The notes beneath the pieces are model-generated. The model saw only the letters and a program-made list of their open reading frames with translations, was not told the DNA's origin and ran no database searches. From Jatrophihabitans sp. (GTDB lineage Bacteria > Actinomycetota > Actinomycetes > Mycobacteriales > Jatrophihabitantaceae), in assembly GCA_036399055.1 (NCBI GenBank), contig DASWNX010000032.1, positions 1 through 42,671 of the forward strand: 42,671 nt of DNA. Direction: 5' to 3'. Shown here piece after piece: positions 8,215-19,468 of the stretch. Every line of letters begins with the position of its first letter. Position 1 is the stretch's first letter. A program made the translations under genes and the position numbers.

Positions 8215-9147
8215 GTGGCCGGAGCGAACCAGCCGGGCGCCGCACCGGCGAGCCGGTCCAGCGCGATGCTCGACGACCTTCTCAACAACCCGCTGGATCC
8301 CGGTTACCGGCTCGCCTGGACCGAGGCGCCGCCAGGGCCGCGCCGCTGGTGGGACGGCCCACTGCTGTGGGTGACCTGCCTCGCGGTCGGCCTGCTGCTG
8401 GCGATGTCCTATCAGCTGCAGCACCGGTCCGCCCCTGCCCGCGAGGAGGCCCGCAAGGACCTGATCACCCGGATAGAGCGGCTCCAGGTGGCCGGTGACT
8501 CCCTGGACGCCCGGGCCAAGGCGCTGGCCGACGAGGTGGCCGGCCTGCGCAACGCGCAGCTGCCCGGCAACGGCGATGAGCTGAAGCGGCTGGAGCTTGC
8601 CTCGGGGGCCCTGGCCGTGACCGGTCCCGGGGTGCGGATCGAGCTGGCCGAGCCGGCGGCGCCGACCACGGCAGCCAGCGGGCGGCCGGGGGCCGCCGGA
8701 CCGAGCCAGGCCGCGGTGCTGCACGATCGTGACATCCGGGCGGTGGTCAACCAGCTGTGGTCGGGCGGCGCCGAGGCCGTGGCGGTGAACGGCCTGCGGC
8801 TGACCTCCACCTCGTTCATCCGGTTCGCGGGGGAGTCGGTGCTGGTGGACTTCCAGCCGCTCAGCCCGCCGTATGCGATCGAGGCGATCGGTGACCGCAA
8901 TGGCCTGCTGGTCGACTTCGCCGACTCCGGCATCGCCCGGCAGCTCAAGACGATGGCGGCGGTGGACGGCATCAGGTTCGAGTTCGCCGGCAAGTCCAGC
9001 CTGCGGCTGGAGTCGGTCACGGTGAGCCAGCCGAACTATGCGAGTCTGGGGGCCGGGGCCTCCGGCGCCAGCGCCGTCCCGTCCCCTTCCAGCACCCAGC
9101 CGCCTTCCAGCACCCAGCCGCCTTCCAGCACGGAGTCTCCTCGATGA
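8215..9147 (+). CDS. DUF881 family membrane protein (first copy)
   Basis: Function unknown; DUF881 proteins flank the small basic protein Sbp in most actinomycetes and are linked to the cell envelope and division region. The 310-residue protein has a cytoplasmic N-terminus, one membrane segment (about 45-63, LLWVTCLAVGLLLAMSY), a coiled-coil stretch (about 75-115) and the DUF881 fold with DIRAVVNQLWSGGAEAVAVNG. It starts GTG 8215, directly after the preceding stop. The C-terminal 18 residues are a Ser/Thr/Pro repeat. The stop overlaps the sbp ATG (ATGA). Confidence 0.85.
   Translation: MAGANQPGAAPASRSSAMLDDLLNNPLDPGYRLAWTEAPPGPRRWWDGPLLWVTCLAVGLLLAMSYQLQHRSAPAREEARKDLITRIERLQVAGDSLDARAKALADEVAGLRNAQLPGNGDELKRLELASGALAVTGPGVRIELAEPAAPTTAASGRPGAAGPSQAAVLHDRDIRAVVNQLWSGGAEAVAVNGLRLTSTSFIRFAGESVLVDFQPLSPPYAIEAIGDRNGLLVDFADSGIARQLKTMAAVDGIRFEFAGKSSLRLESVTVSQPNYASLGAGASGASAVPSPSSTQPPSSTQPPSSTESPR
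9085..9138 (+). repeat. 18-bp tandem repeat at the end of the first DUF881 gene
   Basis: Three 18-bp units (9085-9102, 9103-9120, 9121-9138) with unit CCTTCCAGCACCCAGCCG; the third is altered at its 3' end. They encode PSSTQP repeats in the external C-terminal tail, just before the stop. Confidence 0.9.
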
Positions 9148-9476
9148 TTGCCGCGATCGCCCTGGTCATCGGCGTGGTGCTGGGGCTGGTGTTCCGCCCG
9201 ACCGTGCCGCTGTGGCTGGAGCCCTACCTCCCGATCGCCGTGGTGGCCGCGCTGGACGCGGTCTTCGGCGGCATCCGGGCCAGGCTGGACGGCATCTTCG
9301 TGGCCAAGGTGTTCGTGGTGTCCTTCGTCTCCAACGTCCTGGTGGCCGCGCTGATCGTGTTCATGGGCGACAAGCTCGGAGTCGGCGGCCAGCTTTCCAC
9401 CGCGGTGGTGGTGGTGCTGGGCATCCGGATCTTCGGCAACGCCGCGGCCATCCGACGACACCTGTTCCGAGCCTGA
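9144..9476 (+). CDS. sbp: Small basic protein Sbp (DUF1290)
   Basis: Small integral membrane protein of 110 residues with three or four hydrophobic segments (IAAIALVIGVVLGLVF, LPIAVVAALDAVFGG, VFVVSFVSNVLVAALIVF and a last segment near 85-100). It matches the DUF1290 family found between two DUF881 genes in Gram-positives. Its role is not established beyond the division/envelope neighbourhood. ATG 9144 overlaps the upstream stop by four bases; the next DUF881 gene follows 16 bases after the stop, so the three genes are probably cotranscribed. Confidence 0.88.
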   Translation: MIAAIALVIGVVLGLVFRPTVPLWLEPYLPIAVVAALDAVFGGIRARLDGIFVAKVFVVSFVSNVLVAALIVFMGDKLGVGGQLSTAVVVVLGIRIFGNAAAIRRHLFRA

Positions 9477-9492
9477 GACCTGCGAGCCTGAG

Positions 9493-10245
9493 ATGGCAGA
9501 GCCCACCGTTCCCGACCCGACCGCCGCACCGGTCGCCGGCCCCCGCAGGCCGCCGCCGCTGTGGAGCCGCAATCGCGGCGCCACCGCCCTGATCGGCGCC
9601 CTGCTGGCGATTCTCGGCTTCGCGCTGGCCGTGCAGTTCCGGTCCAATTCCCAGACCGACGCGCTGGCCGGCGCGCGTGAGGCCGACCTGGTCCGGATCC
9701 TGGACGACCAGAACAGCCGCATCGACCGGCTGCAGGACCAGATCGTCGACCTGCAGACCGCGAAGCAACGGCTGTCCGACAGCGGCAGCGACAACGCCGA
9801 GGCGCGCCGGGAGGCTCAGCGCCAGGCTGACGCGCTGGCCGTGCTGACCGGGTCCGCACCCGCGCACGGGCCGGGAATCCGAGTGCGCATCACCGACCCG
9901 CAGCACGCGCTGCGAGCCGAGCAACTGCTCGACGTCGTCGAGGAGTTGCGCGGCGCCGGCGCCGAGGTGATCCAGTTCGGCCCGGTCCGGATCGGCGCCT
10001 CCAGCGCCTTCATCGACTCAGGTTCGGGGGTGTCCCTGGACGGGACCGCCCTGCAGGAGCCGTATGAGGTGCTGGCGATCGGAGAGCCCAAGACCATGAA
10101 CACCGCCCTGAACATCCTGGGTGGCGTCGTGAACACCGTGCACGCCGCCGGCGGCGAGATCGCCGTCGCCGAGCAGGCGCTGGTCAGCATCACCGTCACC
10201 CGGGCCATTCCGGCTCCCAAGTACGCCACTCCGACCGGTAAGTGA
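9493..10245 (+). CDS. DUF881 family membrane protein (second copy)
   Basis: Second DUF881 protein of the pair around sbp; 250 residues. It has one membrane segment (about 35-52, ALIGALLAILGFALAVQF), a long coiled coil (about 70-115, rich in Asp/Arg/Gln heptads) and the DUF881 domain (RVRITDPQHALRAEQLLDVVEELRGAGAEVIQFGPVRI). It is shorter than the first copy and lacks the repetitive tail. ATG 9493. The two copies share fold and topology but differ clearly in sequence, indicating an old duplication that probably gives a heteromeric complex with Sbp (inference). Confidence 0.86.
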   Translation: MAEPTVPDPTAAPVAGPRRPPPLWSRNRGATALIGALLAILGFALAVQFRSNSQTDALAGAREADLVRILDDQNSRIDRLQDQIVDLQTAKQRLSDSGSDNAEARREAQRQADALAVLTGSAPAHGPGIRVRITDPQHALRAEQLLDVVEELRGAGAEVIQFGPVRIGASSAFIDSGSGVSLDGTALQEPYEVLAIGEPKTMNTALNILGGVVNTVHAAGGEIAVAEQALVSITVTRAIPAPKYATPTGK

Positions 10246-10363
10246 TCTCCCCGCGCCGACCCGGTAAGGTCGCGGCGCACCGTGTGCGTGGCGCAGGCCG
10301 GCATCAGCGTCAGCACCGAGGCAGTTTTTTTCGCCCCTTTCTCAGCGACGAGGTGACCCGGAC

Positions 10364-10750
10364 ATGGCAGAGATTCCACCCGACCTGCGCTACACCAGCG
10401 ACCACGAGTGGGCGAAGGTGACCGAGGGCAACATCGTCCGGGTCGGCGTGACCGACTTCGCGCAGAACTCCCTCGGCGACATCGTCTTCGTGTCGGTGCA
10501 TGGCCTGGATTCCACGGTGGAGTCCGGGGACACCTTCGGTGAGGTGGAGTCCACCAAGAGCGTCTCCGATCTCTACGCTCCGGTCAGCGGCTCGGTGGTG
10601 GCCCGCAACGAGGCGCTGGACTCCCAGCCCGACCTGGTGAACTCCGATCCCTACGGCGCCGGTTGGATCGCCGAGATCGAGGTCGCCGACATCGCCGTGC
10701 TCGATTCGCTGCTGGACGCAGAGGCCTACGGTCAGGCCACGTCCGAGTGA
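10364..10750 (+). CDS. gcvH: Glycine cleavage system H protein
   Basis: Lipoyl carrier of the glycine cleavage complex, shuttling the aminomethyl group between P, T and L proteins. The 128 residues contain the lipoylation motif VESTKSVSDLYAP with Lys65 as the lipoyl-lysine, preceded by the HEWAK start motif of the family. It is encoded apart from gcvP, with garA, two MerR genes and bfn between; gcvT is not in the window. The region before it (10246-10363) contains a seven-T run but no convincing promoter and no glycine aptamer, unlike gcvP. Confidence 0.95.
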   Translation: MAEIPPDLRYTSDHEWAKVTEGNIVRVGVTDFAQNSLGDIVFVSVHGLDSTVESGDTFGEVESTKSVSDLYAPVSGSVVARNEALDSQPDLVNSDPYGAGWIAEIEVADIAVLDSLLDAEAYGQATSE

Positions 10751-10764
10751 ACCTCCACCTCGCG

Positions 10765-10794
10765 TTGACCCTTTAGCGCATGGCGAACTAGGCT
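10765..10794 (+). promoter_or_regulatory. Promoter for garA-ftsR
   Basis: TTGACC (10765-10770) and TAGGCT (10789-10794) are separated by 18 bases, in the intergenic gap before garA. Both boxes fit the housekeeping sigma consensus of actinomycetes. Predicted transcription begins near 10801, giving a leader of about 80 bases with a purine-rich ribosome-binding site AAGAAGAAAGGG near 10862-10873. Confidence 0.6.
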
Positions 10795-10883
10795 CGGCGA
10801 CACCGGCGATCGACAAGGCGCGCACCGTTGCCCGATCTGCGGCCTCGCTCGTCAGGCATTGAAGAAGAAAGGGCGTTTCCAGC

Positions 10884-11417
10884 GTGTTCTGCACCGCATG
10901 TGGCACCGAGAACTCAGCTGAAAGCCGGTACTGCGCGCAGTGTGGAGCGCCGTTGGCCGGCGCCAACCAGCCGGCCGGCGGCCGGCCGAGCGGTCCGGAC
11001 GTGACCTCGATCCTGTCCTCCGGGCTGGCCCCCGTCGGCGGGCCTGACACCGACGAGTTCTCTCCCGAGGTCCATCAGCGCGCCATCGACGCGCTGGCCC
11101 CCGGCTCGGCGCTGCTGGTGGTCAAGCGGGGTCCGAACGCGGGCAGCCGTTTTCTGCTCGATCAAGACGTCACCACAGCCGGACGCCATCCAGACAGCGA
11201 CATCTTCCTCGACGACGTCACGGTCTCGCGCCGGCACGTGGAGTTCCGGCGGGACGGCTCCGGCTTCGCCGTCCATGACGTGGGAAGCCTCAACGGCACC
11301 TACGTCAACCGGGAGCGGATCGACTCGGTGACCCTGGCCGGCGGTGACGAGGTGCAGATCGGCAAGTTCCGCCTGGTGTACCTGACCACGCTGACCCGAG
11401 GCGGAGCCGGTTCGTGA
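10884..11417 (+). CDS. garA: FHA-domain regulator GarA, with N-terminal zinc ribbon
   Basis: Forkhead-associated protein that, in mycobacteria and corynebacteria (there called OdhI), is phosphorylated by Ser/Thr kinases and controls 2-oxoglutarate and glutamate metabolism. The FHA domain spans about residues 78-166 with GRHPDSDIF, SRRH and GSLNGTYVN. Residues 3-20 form a CxxC...CxxC ribbon (Cys3, 6, 17, 20). The segment GPDVTSILSS (38-47) stands where GarA has its regulatory TT site, with Thr41 as the candidate phosphoacceptor. Start GTG 10884. The stop overlaps the next gene by GTGA. Confidence 0.87.
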   Translation: MFCTACGTENSAESRYCAQCGAPLAGANQPAGGRPSGPDVTSILSSGLAPVGGPDTDEFSPEVHQRAIDALAPGSALLVVKRGPNAGSRFLLDQDVTTAGRHPDSDIFLDDVTVSRRHVEFRRDGSGFAVHDVGSLNGTYVNRERIDSVTLAGGDEVQIGKFRLVYLTTLTRGGAGS

Positions 11418-12151
11418 ACGCCGCCAGCCTGCCCGCCAGGGGGACTCTGTCGATCGGCGAGGTGCTGGCCCAGCTGCGCGTCGACTTTCCCGACGTCACG
11501 ATCTCCAAGATCCGGTTCCTGGAGGATCAGGGGTTGGTGCAGCCGGACCGCACCCCCTCCGGTTACCGCAAGTTCTCCGGCTCCGACGTCGCCAGGCTGA
11601 AGTACGTGCTCAGCCAGCAACGAGACCACTACCTGCCGCTGCGCGTCATCAAGGATCAGCTCGAGGCGATCGACCGGGGGCACGGACACGGTCCGGTGCT
11701 GACCAACGCGGTGCCGCGCGCGGCCCACCCCGCCATCGTCGACAACGCCCCGACCCCGGAGCACTTCCGGTCCTCGGCCGCCGCGATGCGGTTGAGCCGC
11801 GAGGAGCTGCTCAACACCGCTGGGCTGCGGCCGGCCCAGCTTTCGGAGCTGGAGCAGTACGGCCTGATCAGCCAACGGGCCGGCGGCTACTACGACGACG
11901 ACGCGCTGGCGATCGCCCGGGTCGTCGCGGAGATGGCCAGGTTTGGCATCGAGGGCCGGCACCTGCGCGGCTTCAAGTCCGCCGCTGACCGTGAAGTCGG
12001 GCTGTTCGGCCAGGTCGCGGGCCCGATGGCCAAGCAGCGCAGCGGCGAGGGCCGGGCCCGCGCCGAAGAGACGGTGCGGGAGCTGGCCGCGCTGTCGGTG
12101 CGCCTGCACGCGGCTCTGGTGCAGATTGGGCTACGTGAGATCGTCGGCTGA
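11414..12151 (+). CDS. ftsR: MerR-family regulator, FtsR type
   Basis: DNA-binding regulator whose corynebacterial and mycobacterial relatives (FtsR; Rv1828 in M. tuberculosis) act on ftsZ expression. The winged HTH is at residues 13-75 (LSIGEVLAQLRVDFPDVTISK, then FLEDQGLVQPDRTPSGYRKFS). A second conserved block, about residues 123-185, carries MRLSREELLNTAGL and DDDALAIARVVAEMARFGIEGRHLRGF. 245 residues; GTG 11414 is coupled to the garA stop. No ligand-binding cysteines of metal-sensing MerR proteins are visible. The target in this organism is inferred from family and position only. Confidence 0.83.
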   Translation: MNAASLPARGTLSIGEVLAQLRVDFPDVTISKIRFLEDQGLVQPDRTPSGYRKFSGSDVARLKYVLSQQRDHYLPLRVIKDQLEAIDRGHGHGPVLTNAVPRAAHPAIVDNAPTPEHFRSSAAAMRLSREELLNTAGLRPAQLSELEQYGLISQRAGGYYDDDALAIARVVAEMARFGIEGRHLRGFKSAADREVGLFGQVAGPMAKQRSGEGRARAEETVRELAALSVRLHAALVQIGLREIVG

Positions 12152-12208
12152 GCGAGGAACCGGCTAGGCTCGAAAGGGTTACGTCTCACAACAGAGGAGG
12201 ACTGCCAG

Positions 12209-12712
12209 ATGACTCTGCATCCGTTGCAGGTTGTCGGCGTGCGGGTCGAGTTGCCCGCTAACCAGCCGGTCGTCCTACTCAAGGAGTCAGACGGAGCGCG
12301 TTACCTGCCGATCTGGATCGGCGCGGTGGAGGCATCGGCCATCGCCTTCGAGCAGCAGGGCGTCCAGACCCCCCGCCCGATGACACACGACCTGCTCCGA
12401 GACGTGATCGGCGCGCTGGGCGGGGAGCTCAAGCAGGTCTCGATCACCGAGCTTCGCGACGACGTCTTCTACGCCGAGCTGCAGTTCGCCGACGGCACCA
12501 CGGTCAGCGCCCGGCCTTCGGACGCGATCGCCCTGGCGCTGCGCACCGAGACTCCGATCGTCGGCGACGAGAGCGTGCTGGCCACCGCCGGCATCTCCAT
12601 CCCGGAGGAGGACGAGGACGAGGTCGAGCGGTTCCGGGAGTTCCTGGACACCATCTCCGCAGACGACTTCGCCGGCTCCGAGGGTGACGAGCCCCAGCCT
12701 GGAAGCAGCTGA
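12209..12712 (+). CDS. Bifunctional nuclease family protein (DUF151)
   Basis: 167-residue protein with the BFN/DUF151 domain spanning about residues 1-130: LKESDGARYLPIWIGAVEASAIA and FADGTTVSARPSDAIALALRTETPI are diagnostic. Plant members have DNase/RNase activity; the bacterial role is not settled. An acidic tail (EEDEDEVERFREFLDTISADDF) follows. ATG 12209 has a strong ribosome-binding site GAGGAGG upstream. It always lies in this garA-merR-bfn-merR block in actinomycetes, and the gap before it contains TAGGCT (12165-12170), a possible -10. Confidence 0.85.
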   Translation: MTLHPLQVVGVRVELPANQPVVLLKESDGARYLPIWIGAVEASAIAFEQQGVQTPRPMTHDLLRDVIGALGGELKQVSITELRDDVFYAELQFADGTTVSARPSDAIALALRTETPIVGDESVLATAGISIPEEDEDEVERFREFLDTISADDFAGSEGDEPQPGSS

Positions 12713-12782
12713 CCTTCCTGTTCCGGAAAAGTCTGCACCTGAACTCGACGGTTACTTTTTCGGTGCGATCCGGCGAGCCGCA

Positions 12783-12812
12783 TTGACCCGTGCAGCCACC
12801 GCGGCATACCGT
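12783..12812 (+). promoter_or_regulatory. Possible promoter for the second MerR gene
   Basis: TTGACC (12783-12788) and TACCGT (12807-12812) are separated by 18 bases, about 105 bases before the GTG start. The rest of the 206-base gap after the bifunctional nuclease gene shows no other feature. Confidence 0.45.
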
Positions 12813-12918
12813 CGGTAAATACCCACGGTGCAATTCGAGTGGGCGCCGCGCCTGGTTCACCAGAATCGGAGGCGGTTCAGGGGACCGCAGCGATGCGCGC
12901 AGCAGGTAGGAGATCGAC

Positions 12919-13470
12919 GTGCTGGACCATACGCCGGAGCAGGGCGAGCTGTTCTCCCAGCCGAGCATCGGCTCCGACGACTCGGTCGGATACCGCGGCC
13001 CCACCGCCTGCGCCGCCGCCGGCATCACCTACCGGCAGTTGGACTACTGGGCCCGCACCGAGTTGGTGGTGCCCTCGGTCCGCTCGGCGGCCGGGTCAGG
13101 CAGCCAACGGTTGTACTCGTTCAAGGACATCCTCGTCCTCAAGGTCGTCAAGCGGCTGCTGGACACCGGCGTCTCGCTGCAGAACATCCGGCTCGCGGTC
13201 GACACGCTGCGCGAGCGCGGCGTGGACGACCTGGCCCGGATCACCCTGCTCTCCGACGGCACCACGGTCTATGAGTGCACCTCCTCCGAAGAGGTGGTCG
13301 ACTTGCTGCGAGGTGGGCAGGGCGTGTTCGGCATCGCCGTCAGCGGCGCCTTGCGAGAGCTCGCGGGATCACTGGCGACGCTGCCGTCCGAGCGCACCGA
13401 CGGCGTGGTGAGCACCGAAGCCGCTGACGAGCTGACCCGGCGCAGGCAGCGCCGCACCGCCTCGGCCTAG
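12919..13470 (+). CDS. MerR-family regulator (Rv1830-like)
   Basis: 183-residue MerR-family protein with a winged HTH near residues 24-90 (YRGPTACAAAGITYRQLDYWA, then YSFKDILVLKVVKRLLDTGVSLQNIRLAVDTLR). It corresponds by position to mycobacterial Rv1830. The C-terminal half (VYECTSSEEVVDLLRGGQGVFGIAV) is a conserved non-metal domain of this subgroup. Start GTG 12919 has GTAGGAG upstream (about 12905-12911). It is probably transcribed alone, since it has its own promoter-like boxes and the next gene begins behind a riboswitch. Confidence 0.83.
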   Translation: MLDHTPEQGELFSQPSIGSDDSVGYRGPTACAAAGITYRQLDYWARTELVVPSVRSAAGSGSQRLYSFKDILVLKVVKRLLDTGVSLQNIRLAVDTLRERGVDDLARITLLSDGTTVYECTSSEEVVDLLRGGQGVFGIAVSGALRELAGSLATLPSERTDGVVSTEAADELTRRRQRRTASA

Positions 13471-13516
13471 GACGTTCGGGCCGACGGGCTGGTAGCCTTG
13501 CCAGTACCGCGACACG

Positions 13517-13622
13517 CGTACGGGAGAGTCCGTCCAGCCAGTTCTGGTCGGCGCCGAAGGGGCAATTTCCCCGCTAACCTCTCAGGCTGCAGGACCGTGC
13601 GTGCAGGTAGCTCTGAAGGGCG
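13517..13622 (+). ncRNA. Glycine riboswitch, single aptamer
   Basis: The leader of gcvP contains the conserved glycine aptamer blocks in order: CGGGAGAG (13521-13528), GGCGCCGAAGGGGCAA (about 13550-13565), CCTCTCAGGC (about 13578-13587), GGACCG (13592-13597) and CTCTGAAGG near 13611-13619. Only one aptamer copy is recognisable. Glycine binding is expected to raise expression of the downstream glycine decarboxylase. A possible -10, TAGCCT (13493-13498), lies just upstream. Confidence 0.85.
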
Positions 13623-13630
13623 CCCAGCCC

Positions 13631-13680
13631 GACAGAGGGGGAGTAGTCCGACCCATCGGCCGGGCTACTTCAGCCCTGTC
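13631..13680 (+). promoter_or_regulatory. Expression-platform hairpin of the glycine riboswitch
   Basis: A long imperfect stem-loop after the aptamer: GACA...GGG (13631 onward) with CCC-TGTC (to 13680), enclosing AGTAG/CTACT. There is no T-tract, so it may act on translation or on a Rho-type step and not as a simple intrinsic terminator. The gcvP ATG lies 19 bases after it. Confidence 0.45.
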
Positions 13681-13698
13681 TGAAGTTGGAGCGCCATC

Positions 13699-16575
<2,877 letters not shown>

Positions 16576-16666
16576 GACGAGGGCTGCTGTTTCGCAGACA
16601 GCTTGAGAGCGGCACGGCTTGGCCGCTCAGTCAGGGCCGGGCCGTCCGCCTCGCTGAGGTCGGCCG

Positions 16667-16744
16667 CCCGGTCTCCAGCCGTGTCCGGGCGGCCGCCGGT
16701 CGCCGGCCAGTCCGAGCAGCCCCGGTCTCCAGCCGTGTCCGGGC
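16667..16744 (+). repeat. Pair of identical 24-bp direct repeats downstream of gcvP
   Basis: The same 24 bases, beginning CCCGGTCTCCAG and ending GTGTCCGGGC, occur at 16667-16690 and 16721-16744, 54 bases apart start to start. Each copy begins with CCCGG and ends with CCGGG, so each can also fold on itself. They lie in the 261-base gap after gcvP, before the terminator, with no gene around them. Confidence 0.9.
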
Positions 16745-16750
16745 ATGCGG

Positions 16751-16779
16751 CTGCCCACCGGCCAAAGGCCGGTGGGCAG
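16751..16779. terminator. Perfect 13-bp hairpin between convergent genes
   Basis: CTGCCCACCGGCC (16751-16763), loop AAA, and GGCCGGTGGGCAG (16767-16779) form a perfect 13-bp stem. It sits between the convergent gcvP and DUF5999 genes and could end transcription from both sides. No long T-run follows, which is common in actinomycete terminators. Confidence 0.75.
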
Positions 16780-16836
16780 GAGGGGGTCAGGTAGCGGCGC
16801 CGCGCCGGCTTGGCCGCGCGGTTGCATAAGTTCGGG

Positions 16837-17115
16837 TCAGGCCACCCGGTGCAGCGCGGCCGCGGTCAGCTCGGCGCGGCGGGCATGCACGCAATGACCG
16901 TCGGGCAGGATCTCGCCGGAGTCGTCGAAGAGGACGATGCCGTTGCAGAGCAGGCTCCAGCCTTGCTCCGGGTGGCAGGCGATCACGTGCGCGGCGTCCC
17001 GGTCAGAGCCGTGAGCGTCGGGGCAGCGTGGCTCGTGCACGCATGCTCCGCGGGTCACCGGGTGGGTGGAGGTGACCTCGCGGTCCGGCTCCGGCAAGTT
17101 CTCGAAGTGACTCAT
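16837..17115 (-). CDS. DUF5999 family small protein
   Basis: 92 residues. The core CVHEPRCPDAHGSDRDAAHVI, followed by ACHPEQGWSLLCNGIVLFDDSG and ILPDGHCVHARR, matches the actinomycete DUF5999 family of unknown function. Conserved Cys and His residues in CVHEPRCP, CHPEQG and LLCNG suggest a metal-binding fold (inference). Start ATG 17115; a weak AGGGA lies 3 bases before it. It reads toward gcvP and ends 57 bases from the shared terminator. The residues before CVHEP are a short variable extension. Confidence 0.75.
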   Translation of the reverse strand: MSHFENLPEPDREVTSTHPVTRGACVHEPRCPDAHGSDRDAAHVIACHPEQGWSLLCNGIVLFDDSGEILPDGHCVHARRAELTAAALHRVA

Positions 17116-17335
17116 AATCCCTGCGTCCTAGCGTCGTGAGTGTCTATGTGGTTTTTAGCAGATCGTGTCGTAGCCCACACCTATGTTGGTCGATTCCGAG
17201 AGCGATTACAGGTTTATTCCCTCGATGTTCCGGAGGTCGTGCCCGAATTGCAATCTTAACGCGAAACCTACGTGGGGTTTGTCTCGGTTCGCGCAAAAGA
17301 ACCTCGGTTTTTCCTCAATTACGCGAGTTAGTCGG
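17116..17335. other. Low-GC intergenic patch
   Basis: A 220-base gap between the DUF5999 start and the HAD stop. By hand count 17161-17340 is about 51% G+C, against about 70% in the flanks. Short frames exist in it but none has a ribosome-binding site or recognisable product. It would carry the DUF5999 promoter, but no clear -35/-10 pair was found. Confidence 0.6.
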
Positions 17336-17806
17336 CTATGTGCGGCCGGCCTGATCCTGAGCTTCGGACAGGACCGGCGAAGAGGCCATCCAATCCGCCA
17401 GCACCGCTGGAAAGCCCGCCTCCTCGGCCGCCGCGATGACTCGTACGTCGTCGTCGACGAACAGCTCCACCTGTCGGGGACGGAGCTTGTTCAGCTCGTC
17501 GACCTTGAGCACCGGCGCCGGGCGGGAGTCCCGCTGACTACGCATGATCAGTTCGGTCACCGGCAGGCCGCGATCGGCCAGCCAGCTTCGGGTCACCGCT
17601 CGCAGCGAGTTCGGCCGTCCGGTGAGCCAGACGAGCTCGTGCTCGGCGGCAGCGGCCAGCGCCCGGTCGATGCCTTCCTCCAGACCCGGGTCATCGGCCG
17701 CCGCGGCGAAGAACCCCGGCCAGTCCTTGGGCCGGCGTTCCAGCAGGTGCAGGCGGTGCCGGACGTCGGCCACCACGCCGTCGATGTCGAAGACCGCGAT
17801 GCTCAC
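17336..17806 (-). CDS. HAD-family phosphatase
   Basis: About 156-residue haloacid-dehalogenase-fold hydrolase. Motif I is DIDGVVADV (nucleophile and acid Asp), motif II is LTGRP, and the C-terminal acidic motif is FVDDDVRVIAAA. No cap domain is evident, so this is a small cap-less phosphatase of unknown substrate. The start is uncertain: two GTG codons in a row occur (17809 and 17806). GTG 17806 is chosen because TACTGT lies on the minus strand at 17818-17813, exactly six bases before it, which fits a leaderless transcript. The gene is divergent from guaB1. Confidence 0.75.
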   Translation of the reverse strand: MSIAVFDIDGVVADVRHRLHLLERRPKDWPGFFAAAADDPGLEEGIDRALAAAAEHELVWLTGRPNSLRAVTRSWLADRGLPVTELIMRSQRDSRPAPVLKVDELNKLRPRQVELFVDDDVRVIAAAEEAGFPAVLADWMASSPVLSEAQDQAGRT

Positions 17807-17812
17807 CACTCC

Positions 17813-17818
17813 ACAGTA
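17813..17818 (-). promoter_or_regulatory. -10 element for a leaderless HAD transcript
   Basis: Minus-strand TACTGT ends six bases before GTG 17806. No clear -35 is seen. The spacing puts the first transcribed base at the start codon. Confidence 0.4.
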
Positions 17819-17895
17819 CGTAGCGCTGCCAGTGCCACTTGCCAAATATCCGCCGCCCCGGTGCTGAGGCGGCGTCCGGGCGGGGGCGTGGCGAC

Positions 17896-19347
<1,452 letters not shown>

Positions 19348-19400
19348 GGCCGGTCGGCGATATCGGGCCGGCGGAGGTCGGTCCTCCCGATCACCAGCAC

Positions 19401-19468
19401 GGTGAGCGGGCGCTAGTAGATGACCCGCGTCCTAGGGTGAGCGGGGCGCTAGTCGATGACCGCGCCCT
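19401..19468 (+). repeat. Imperfect 35-bp tandem duplication at the 3' end of the ABC exporter gene
   Basis: A block beginning GGTGAGCGGG and running through CGCTAGT(A/C)GATGACC occurs at 19401 and again at 19436, period 35. The second copy includes the stop codon and last codons of the minus-strand exporter gene, so the first copy is a duplicated gene tail including a second TAG. Confidence 0.75.

Noticed and set aside
13498-13683. Small plus-strand frame in the gcvP leader
   Set aside because: It runs across the riboswitch aptamer and hairpin and shows no protein-like composition.
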